From Corbicula japonica (Eukaryota; Mollusca; Bivalvia; Venerida; Cyrenidae), in contig JAZAYU010000001.1 of assembly GCA_038501625.1 (NCBI GenBank), forward strand, positions 7,338,829-7,402,828: a DNA stretch of 64,000 bases, given 5' to 3'. Shown piece by piece: positions 55,436 to 64,000 of this stretch. Each line of letters starts with the position of its first letter. The first letter of the stretch is position 1. The notes beneath the pieces are model-generated. The model saw only the letters and a list, made by a program, of their open reading frames with translations, was not told the DNA's origin and made no database searches. The translations under genes were made by a program, and so were the position numbers.

Positions 55436-55609
55436 AAGTCTATTAACAGCTTACACAGAAAATTAGAAACAAACAAAATATCAATGGAATTCAAAGAAAA
55501 TTGTGCCATTTCTCTCACATACAACACTTCAATGTTCTGTATCACAACTGGTGCTTTTTGGTATGTTTTAATGGGAAATATTCCGTAGACATTTGAACTA
55601 TTTTGCCTT

Positions 55610-56466
55610 TCATCTTTTCACCTTTATAAATTTAACATTATTACAGTCATCAGCTACATCTGGAAACAGTTGCGGGTCTCGAATGAACTGTATGTCAAAT
55701 CCCTCTGTATAACCTTTAGTGATAATCACATCTTTTTCCGCTTCTGTCCAACTGTGGTAGGTTGGTAAGCTGTTTTGGATCAACCATTGTTCACGTGACC
55801 AGGCATGCCTGATCGCACGCTCCTGGGCATGGCGGATCACGCGGTTTCTCTCGTGATCAAAGTTACTGCCATAACGCACATTAATTACAGAATAGTTACC
55901 GTGGAAACGGACATCTGTCTCTGTATATGAGTGAATTCTGTAACCATCTGCATGCGAATACCTGTTAACAGTTACATTTACGTTGTTTTCGTACGCCACT
56001 TCGTTACTATGGATACCCAATGCATTCAGGTCATCAGTTACCGTTGTTGCATCTGGTTTAACAAAATAAAGTATTTCACGTCCATGTATTGTATATTTTA
56101 AATCTATTATTTCAGACTTATTCAATAAAGCACTGAATTTTTTAGCCCATGTGGGTGTATTGTCTAAATAGGATGTAATTACTTGGCTATTCACAGCTGA
56201 TATCAGAATCTCGTTATATAAGACATGTTTTGGAGCAGGAGATATTGACACAAAGCTTTGAATGGGGGACACTCTGGACTGAGGAACAGTAGATATGGAC
56301 AACATATTCAGCATATCTCGTTGGAATGTGCATTCGAAAGCCGATGATGTAGGCAGCAGGGTGTGGTCGACAAGGCTGGCCCGTGGTCTGATTGTGCCAT
56401 CATATCCGACATTTGGAGCCATGCTGTCAAGATCAAAGCCTAGCAACTTCAACCATTTTGTGGTAT
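55610..56466 (-). CDS. Teneurin last exon: Tox-GHH-like and TCAP region
   Basis: Acceptor TTATTTCAG|ATACCAC. 284 residues to TGA at 55612-55610. Starts TTKWLKLLGFDLDSMAPNVG and ends DVADDCNNVKFIKVKR. The final 40 residues align with the teneurin C-terminal-associated peptide, but the glycine-basic-basic ending that would allow amidation in vertebrate TCAPs is absent, and an additional Cys lies near the end. Confidence 0.9.
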
Positions 56467-59400
56467 CTGAAATAACAGAAAATGGTGACTCTCAAGTAAG
56501 CACAAAATTGCTTTTCTTAACTTCTTACATATAAGTGATACAATTCAACAACAAAATGCTATTTTTAAATTGCTTTACACAGAAACTTGTTGCAAATGAA
56601 TTCAAACTTTCTAGAAACATACTTCGTTTTAAGAGTGTATTCATGTAGTAAACGGTTAAGGGACTACAAAATGATGTTCCTTTTGTAAAGTACTTAATTG
56701 TTAACATTCAATTTACTATGACCAGTAAATTTCTCCCATCAACTTACCAAGTGTTGGAAATTTTCTGTGCTGAAGATGAGTGTTGACCATGAATCGATGA
56801 TGATAATTGTTCATCATTAGCGGATCCTCCATTAAAAACCGAAGGTTTTTCAACATGGCACTATAATCAGGATTCACATATCGACCAATCATAGTGTCAT
56901 AAACTCTTTTCCCATAATGCACCAGTTTTGTTGTTGGGTTGAAAATTCCACCTTGGAACCCGAATGTAAACTCGTAATTTGGATTAGAGTCTGAGATCAC
57001 CTGACCCAGAGGATCGTAACTGATTTGTTTGACGATCAGACCATTTTCATCGAAGATAACCAAAGGGCTGCCCATGGGATCTGTAGCAATGTAGTTCAGT
57101 TTGTTCTGACGTTCAAAAGCGATGAGATGATCCGCGGAGTCATAGAAGTACTGTGTCAGTTCAAGGTTGCTATGGTTATATGTGTGGGTGACAAGGTGCT
57201 TTCTATTAATATCCGAATAAAAGTACTGCATAATATTTCCAAGACGATCTCCTTGTGATACGATTCTACTTTGATGATCATAATGATATGTGAATTTAAA
57301 TGTTCCAGAATTAGAAATTGTAACAAGTTGTCCATATGAGTTGAAAAGTAGATCTTCATCATGCCTTTTTATCATAAACCCATCCAAATCAAATTTGTAT
57401 GCCATCTGGCCAAAAGATTTGATTTTATCACCAGTGTCATACGTCATCTGAACAGCAGAGCCATTTCGCTCCACACGATTAATATTGCCGTTGTTGTCAT
57501 AACCGTATCTCCACTTGGTGACGCCATCTTTCATTACTTCAATGAGATTACCATCGATATCATAGCTGTAACTAAACACACATGCATCTGTTTGTCCAAT
57601 CAGTCTATTCCAGCTGCCTATTCTGTTCATTTCATCATACACAATCCCCAGTTTAAATCGTACATTGTCCCTGAACACATACTGAACATTCTGTAATCTT
57701 CCGTACAAGTCCATTTCACGACCCATAACAATATGTTCATTGCGGATATTTTCACGGTCCACAAGCGGCCATTCAATATTCAAACCTTTGACACTTTTCA
57801 GAAAACCTTTGGATTCATCGTAACCAAAACTGACAGATGATGTTCCATTTTTCGAGAATGTTCCATCAATGGACACAAGTCTGAAATTCTTGTCATAAAC
57901 ATATTTGAAGCTTGCATCGAGAAGACGATAGTCATCAGGGAACTGAACATCATATGTTTCTACGAGTGATGAGTCATAAGTAAACGTTTCCAACAGTTTG
58001 TATCCCCTTCCACTTACTTCAGCAGACGACATCATAGAAATTTTCGGATCATATTCATAATTAATTTCCGTGTCTCCAAACATAACCAGAGTGGGTTGTG
58101 CAAAGTGATTATATCGGAACATAATTTTACGGTATTCACTGGGATATATAATCTGCTGTAATTTTCCATTGCCATTATAGTCCTCTATGTAAGCAACGGT
58201 TAATTCAGGAATTTCGTAGAAGAAGCGCTGCGATCCAGACAACATCATTCTATAGAAATAGTGGCGTCCAAGCCCAGGTGTGCGCACCATCATTAGGTTT
58301 CCCTCAGCATCGTACTGGAGATAATATTGTAGACCGCTGGGAAGGTGGATATCAGTTGGCTGAAAAAAACATCAAGAAGAATACATTAAGCTGCTACAGA
58401 CAGAATGACAATATGAAAACTATTTATTTAATGATCCCTGTCATGTGGGCAACATCTTTGAGATAGATCAAAATTTGTTATCTTTACTCGAGTAAATATT
58501 GAGAAACTTTGAACACAAGGTTAGGTAGCATGGACAGTAATAAGACAATGACAATCAAATCAAGCCTGCACTTCCTTTTATCTGTCTCTTTAATTGCTTT
58601 CCAGCTAATTCATATAATAAAGAAATGACAAAACACTGAAAATAAAAAGAATTAAAAGCAAGTACTGGTATCTAAATATGTTCTTCTCAGGATTTTAGTG
58701 CAGAAAAATAATGTTCATTTTTAAGAACAGTGATTTAATTACCAGTATCTATATATTACCACTGAAATGAGTAAAAAGACCTACCTTTTTGCCATATCTG
58801 TAGTTGTATCTATACAGTGCTCCATTGTTACCCGTCCTCTCCTTCAACACACCACCCTCAAAAATTCTTTTTTCTTCCAGATCTCCATACTTCCAGTGGA
58901 TTATCTCCCCTGCTGTATTGTAGGTCACATTCAGAGAGTGGTGGTTCTTGGCTGGCAGGAAGTGGGTGGGGAGACCAGAATTATCAAAGGCCATTGTGAT
59001 GATCTCGTGGAGATCTTTGTCCAGGATGGTTTCAGTGTGCGTGTCACGATCATACTCTATTGTAATCAAGTTCTCTCCATTTACCTACAAACAATGATTC
59101 AGATACCAAAGGATCAAAATTAATGAAAATATGAAATGTGATTAAAGACAAACTGCAAAATCATTTACATTACTGGTGGTACTAGTCTACAATACAGTGA
59201 CCAAGCACTATAAATGATTCTACAGATGAAAGCCTGATCAACCCCTACGTGTACAACTGATCTTTCTTTGATTATGACCACTAGTTTAGAGAACTGATTG
59301 ATCTGTAAATACTGACAGTGAAAGGAACAAGTGTAGATCCAGATTAGAGTGCAAACATGTGCAGTCTGATCTAGAGCTAGGTCCCACATAAGATAAAATC

Positions 59401-62400
59401 CATGTGCTTGTAGTAAATGTATAATTAATTATACTACTGTATATACACTTAACCAATGTTCTAACTACACCGATCATATTTTCTAAATTTCTCAGCAAGG
59501 ATTCCGGATGTACACTTCAAACTTGAAATTTAATAAGATACACCATTTCCACTTCTTTATGTGAAACAATTATTAAATTCTTTTCAAGCGTTTAGAAACC
59601 ACTAGCATTTAATCAAGGTAGGGGTAAAACCAAAGTCACAAAATTGTCGTATTAGGTACATTCTCCGAAAACGAAAATTCATGTCTCGTTCAACTATGGA
59701 TTTTTAAGTAATTTTGAACAATTCTATGCAATTCTGCAATAATGAGATTGTTAAGATGTTACACAGAAGACTTTTAAGCAGTTTTTGCCGTTTTCAGTAT
59801 ATCCTCTATGCAAAAGCTACGGTAAATTTTGTGACTTTTGGTTTTGCCCTCACCTCTTTTAAATGTCATTGGTTTAAGAAAGCACAAATGGATTTAAAAG
59901 GAAATTTCAGAAAAAGAAGTAAAAATGTTGCATCTTGTTATGTTTCAAATTGGAAGAATGTACTCCATTTCTATGTGGAGAAATTTAATTTTTTTTATCG
60001 GTGTAGTTAGAACGTTGGTTAAGTGTATTTGTTTACATATATTTACCGAGTAATTTGCATCCCTTACCTTCATGCCAATCGTTCCAATAAATTATCTGAC
60101 TATCACTTAACCCTTTCCTCCATATATACGCATTTTTACGCATGTGTGACCAGTGTAAATCTAGATCAGGCGGCACATCCGTGCCATCTGATCAGGAACA
60201 GCAGTGGTCGTATTTTGGTCAGAAATAACCTAATGAATCAAAAGCAAACAGTTGAGATCCTGATCAGACCGCACAGACGTGCTGGCTGATCTGGATCAAA
60301 ACTGTCCGCCCACGCAATAAAGGTGAATCTATGGAGGAAAGTGTAAAGATTGAATTTAAGATAGTTTGTCTGTTTTTTGCCTAAATGAGATTTTTTTAAT
60401 TGACTGATTTAAGTATTTAAATAAGATCAGTTGAAATAAGTAAAACTGATGACTAATATTTTGAAATTTTTATGTTCACAAAATGTTTTAATTTCAATAC
60501 CTGCAAAAAATCAACCCCTCTTGATGCATAAACAGAATAAGTCTCTAAGAAATAAATACTGCTCAATTCATTACCAAACATAATTCTAACAACTGGTAGA
60601 AAACTTCTAGAATCCAAGTTTAATTAATCTAATAGCTAAGACTGGAGACCATGGCCTAAAATAATAAAACTGAGATTGGATACTAGTCTCATATCATATA
60701 GCATCTGATTGTCTGATATGGAGACAACTCTGCCAATCAGATGCTTGAGATTTAAGACTGGTCTCTATTCTCAGTTGAAGTTGGGACCAGTCTCCAAACA
60801 GACCAATCAGACTGGTCTCCGATCTCAGTTTATTGGGCACAGTCTAAAAAAGAAAGTTCCTGATTTAACAATCACCAATGCTGCTGAATTATAACAAAGC
60901 AATAACCACAGCCTGAAATCTAATACAGCTTTCTAAATCTAGTTTGATTTTCAGTTTTGTTGCATTTTATCATGCATATTTCCAGTAAAGAACAAGAAAA
61001 ATAGAACTTTAATAATGCACACTGTTATTTCATAACTTGAAATGACTTTGTCACGAAACAAGCAGTTTGAATAACTAATAAAGCATAGTTGATAAAAAAA
61101 TAATGCAACCATAAATAAATAAATGAAAAGAGGGGTTGATGTATTTTGCAGAATGTATCATGCACTTTCTAAGCTTAACAAAGAGCCATACATAATTACA
61201 TTAAAGCAATTTCCATTAACATGTATTTTGCATCCCATAAAATGTGAAAAACTGTTCTTTATTACAGAGACTATTTAACAAGTTTTTAAAACGAGGGAGC
61301 AATAACTGTCTGACATGCTAGTTTCAAATGAATATAAAGAACAAGATTATTGAAAACAGCTTTTTTCAAGTGGCAAAGATAATCAAAGGAGGTATAAGCA
61401 TTAAATATATAAACAGTAGCGTGTATACCCAAGATTGAAATCTTTATATCGTGACTTGAATAATATTCTTAGTACCAAATTTCGTGGATTTCGAAAGAAG
61501 AAATGAACCTTGAATTTGAAGTCCTGATAAAATGTAGAAATGCACATACACTAATTAAAAGGAATTTAAAACCATAATTATGAACCAGTAAATATGAATT
61601 TTATCAAAATCCATGAAATTTCAAGCCCACGAAATTAATTGCATTCTCAGTATTATCTGCTAAATTATATCTGAAGCAGTTACAGGTTCTGGGCAATATA
61701 AACAATTTTAATAAAGCAAGTTTTATTAGATTTAATGAAGCAATTAATTTATTATTAGATGCACATGTTTTCTAAATGAAATCAAATGAATATGTTATTG
61801 ACAAATTTCATATACATACCGAGTAAGAATTGTTTTTCTATGCAAAAAAGTACATTATGGCATACCTCCATATCTTTTAGTTTCACCGATACAAATTTTT
61901 GCAGAGAAGCCAAAAATGCCATTTTTCTGCTGGCAATAATTTGTGCAATTTAAGTTTACTTGTATAAAATAGTACTGCATGATGAAATTTCCATGAGGCT
62001 TTGAATTTGCAGATTTGCACCAAAGCACCAAAAATCATGAAAAATGTCCCAGACATTTTTTTAACAGTAATCCTAGGTTGGACCTTTTCTTCAATGAATA
62101 AAGAATTTCTATCAGCAATCTTAGGTACACATGCGTACAAGCAGAAGGAAAGTTTTAACATACCAACAGGGCTTTCTCCTTGTAGCCGCCCTCGTCATGC
62201 GAGTCAAGCATGCTATCATGCCATGTTACCACCTCCCCTACCCTCATTCGTCGCCCCAGTTTCTGGACATTTCCTTTCGGACGACCTTGACCTTTGCGAC
62301 GTAAAAAGAACCTCCATTCCAATCTATGGACTAATTTGTTTGGAGCGATCAGTTTGCGTTTGAAGTGCATACGATGCTGGTTCTCCAGTATGGGGTTGCC

Positions 62401-62489
62401 GCCAGATTCAAGTGCAATTGTCAGGTTGCTTGGAAACACTACAACAACTGCTCCATCTGGCAAATACGTTACTTTTGTTTCTGACATTC
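55610..62489 (-). CDS. Teneurin-like transmembrane protein, C-terminal four exons (partial)
   Basis: Teneurins (Ten-m/Odz) are single-pass cell-surface proteins acting in neuronal adhesion and partner matching. The window holds the distal extracellular part: exons 62489-62164, 59084-58785, 58359-56748 and 56466-55610, all phases joining, about 830 codons. The long exon carries tyrosine-aspartate (YD/RHS) repeats such as YSYDIDGNL and YGYDNNGNI, and the RHS-core end GQVISDSNPNYEFTFGFQGG. The last exon holds the Tox-GHH-like and TCAP-like C-terminus (HAQERAIRHAWSREQ, WTEAEKD). The 5' exons (EGF repeats, TM, intracellular domain) lie beyond the right edge. It is divergent from vertebrate teneurins as I know them, so a lineage paralogue is possible. 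Confidence 0.9.
56748..58359 (-). CDS. Teneurin YD/RHS-repeat exon
   Basis: 1612 nt, starting PTDIHLPSGLQYYLQYDAEG and ending HRKFPTL before the donor CTTG|GTAAGT. Contains many YD-type beta-hairpin repeats. Ends in the RHS-associated core (DPLGQVISDSN..GGIFNPTTKLVHYGKRVYD..GRYVNPD). Such repeats form the barrel that encloses the C-terminal domain. Confidence 0.95.
58785..59084 (-). CDS. Teneurin exon, 100 codons
   Basis: Acceptor TTTGTAG|GTAAATG, donor AAAAAG|GTAGGT. Starts VNGENLITIEYDRDTHTETI and ends YRYGKK. Exactly 300 nt, phase 0 on both sides. Corresponds to the VNGRNLLS..YDR segment of known teneurins. Confidence 0.93.
59310..59395. mobile_element. TTAA MITE fragment in a teneurin intron
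   Basis: AGTGTAGATCCAGATTAGAGTG and GCAGTCTGATCTAGAGCTAG. Confidence 0.45.
59448..60023. mobile_element. 576-bp TIR element (well-preserved copy)
   Basis: Left CTTAACCAATGTTCTAACTA plus CACCGAT and the right inverse agree over 27 bp with one mismatch. Non-coding. Related along its length to 8671-9230. Sits in the large teneurin intron. Confidence 0.88.
60107..60346. mobile_element. TTAA double-hairpin MITE (teneurin intron)
   Basis: TTAACCCTTTCCTCC..GGAGGAAAGTGTAA, both hairpins present. Confidence 0.85.
60655..60842. mobile_element. Foldback element, extended copy (teneurin intron)
   Basis: ATAAAACTGAGATTGG at the left, a central AGCCAATC-type core, then a second right-arm-like block GACTGGTCTCCGATCTCAG. 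Either a partly duplicated copy or two overlapping copies. Confidence 0.7.
60843..62163. other. Teneurin intron sequence without recognised features
   Basis: AT-rich. No exon with a conserved frame seen on the minus strand here. Confidence 0.4.
62164..62489 (-). CDS. Teneurin exon with two candidate donors
   Basis: Acceptor ATATTTACAG|GAATGTC. Encodes TYLPDGAVVVVFPSNLTIAL and on to KLVHRLEWRFFLRRKG..KLGRRMR. The distal donor (CTGTTG|GTATGT, exon end 62164) adds 26 residues relative to a proximal donor (ATGAGG|GTAGGG, exon end 62242). Both are phase 0. The proximal form joins RRMR directly to VNGENL, which matches other teneurins (RRLRVNGRNL) without a gap. Confidence 0.85.
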
Positions 62490-62813
62490 CTGTAAATATT
62501 ACATATATAATGTTTATTTCTTGTATGGCATAAAAGAAAAAAATCATCAAAAGAATAGTGTTGCATAGCTTATTTAAATAAAACTCACATAAACCAATCA
62601 GACAATACATTTAAGCTCATGTTTAATAAAGCCACATTTTTTTAAACCAAATCAAAATATTTTTGCATGCTTACATATAAAGTAAAATAAAATTGTTAAG
62701 ATTATGGAACTCTTGCACAATCAAAAATGTGTATAAATTCATACAGCAAGATGAATCTGTAATTTTACAACAGTCTTTCTCTTACTTTAAGATCACTCTT
62801 AACCATCAAACTT

Positions 62814-63048
62814 AAACCCTTTACTCCAGACATATGCCTTTATCACGTGGGCAGATCCAGATCAAATGGCACAATTTTTGTGCTGTCTGATAAGGATCTA
62901 TACTGTTGGCTTTTAGGCTTTTTAGGTTATTTCTGACCAAGTTGTAAACAGTATATATCCAGATCAGATGGCACACATGTGCCCTTTGACCTTGATTTAC
63001 ACTGTTTGCCCATGTGATAGAAGGCATATATATGTAGTAAAGGGTTAA
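62814..63048. mobile_element. TTAA MITE (teneurin intron)
   Basis: AACCCTTTACTCC..TAGTAAAGGGTTAA, both hairpins diverged. Confidence 0.75.
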
Positions 63049-63175
63049 CCCTTTGTTACAAACAATCACATATATGTGATGGCAGGTTTAGTACATGTAG
63101 CTCCCCTGGCCTAAACAGTTTCTAGCAGCACAGAGTGGTGGCACAATATGTTTACTTTATAGATACTGGCTCCAA

Positions 63176-63285
63176 GACCACAAAACTGAGATTGGGAACC
63201 AGTCTTGATTCTCTAGCTTGTGATTGGTCCATTTGTAGATTGGAATTGAATTCAACCAATCAGCTGCTTAGACTGAAGACTGGTT
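63176..63285. mobile_element. Degenerate foldback element
   Basis: AAAACTGAGATTGGGAACCAG..GTGATTGGTCC and AACCAATCAGCTGCTTAGACTG..GACTGGTTA. Confidence 0.6.
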
Positions 63286-64000
63286 ATCTTGCATATAATT
63301 ATATAGTATCAAAGCAGTTATATATAGAGGATGAATATAGTTATATTACACAGAAAAATTCTCTGAAAGCTTAGAAAAGAAATCAACGCAAATCTAAGCA
63401 GATAATCTGTTTATATGTGGACATCTATTTTAACACTGCTAAACGTTTTGAGAGTAAAGCTATCATCAGATCTACACTTAAGAATAGTTTAGGTAAATGA
63501 CAAAGGCAAGAATTCTAACCTAAGCAGTGTTTAGTACCATTTTGAAATTCCACTTCTGTCTTGATGAAACTTTGTTTAAGAGGTCATTTTAATATAACAT
63601 TAGCATTGACACACTCAATGCTTAATTATTTTTTTTACAAATTTAACATGCCCATTTTAATTTATAGTACCATAGCCTGATGTCACTTTTGGTATATCTA
63701 TATATATTGTCTCTGAAATGGTACTGAAACTTCATTTTTCAAGAAATTTTTAGCTTTATTAACTGCTTCATTTATTTTTGAAAATACTTCTAAGGCTGAA
63801 ATAGCAAAAAAATGTGCCTAAACCTTTGCGAATTTAAGTTAACATTTCTAGCATGATGGTATTTTTTTAAATCTTTTTTTCTAATTTGGAATTAATTAGT
63901 AAGGGAAAATGCAGAACAAATAACTGCATTTATAAACTAGCATTTTCAAACAACAGCTGATACAAAATGTAACGATAATGTTGGCAGTGTCACATGACTT
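63286..64000. other. Presumed teneurin intron; nothing recognised
   Basis: AT-rich with long T runs. No conserved exon seen before the window edge. Confidence 0.4.

Overview
The window is a stretch of animal nuclear DNA that most resembles a bivalve mollusc. It is AT-rich, its two recognisable genes are split into short exons with GT/AG introns, and most of it is repeats. The repeats include pearl/HINE-like elements with satellite cores, short elements with TTAA termini, and foldback elements, all of which I associate with clams, mussels and oysters. The species assignment is inference, since no sequence search could be run.

Layout: 1-1.8 kb is the end of a satellite-carrying element with ten 166-bp units. 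1.8-7.9 kb is a decayed CR1/L2-like LINE interrupted by a 1.84-kb insertion. 8-31 kb has no gene I recognise. It holds short DNA elements, a ~150-bp satellite (15.6-17.2 kb), a 35-bp minisatellite in two subfamilies (19.5-21.7 kb), and a 2.9-kb element with terminal hairpins that contains GT-rich, pentanucleotide and ~175-bp arrays (23.7-26.6 kb).

32.0-48.4 kb, plus strand: a complete mitochondrial lipoyl synthase gene (LIAS), 11 exons, about 370 codons. Its introns carry a 145-bp tandem array, several foldback elements, a TIR element and, in intron 6, an antisense LINE whose two long ORFs are both intact.

48.4-55.4 kb is intergenic and rich in short elements. 55.4-62.5 kb, minus strand: the last four coding exons of a divergent teneurin (YD/RHS repeats, Tox-GHH-like and TCAP region). 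The remainder of that gene lies beyond the right edge. The two genes are convergent and there is no sign that they function together.

Most notable: two different repeat families ending in the same hairpin plus GAGCTAAAA terminus, a higher-order satellite containing a recombinant unit, a fourfold duplication of the LIAS exon 6 splice donor, an intact esterase-encoding LINE, and a 78-nt alternative donor in the teneurin gene. I found no new multi-gene system.
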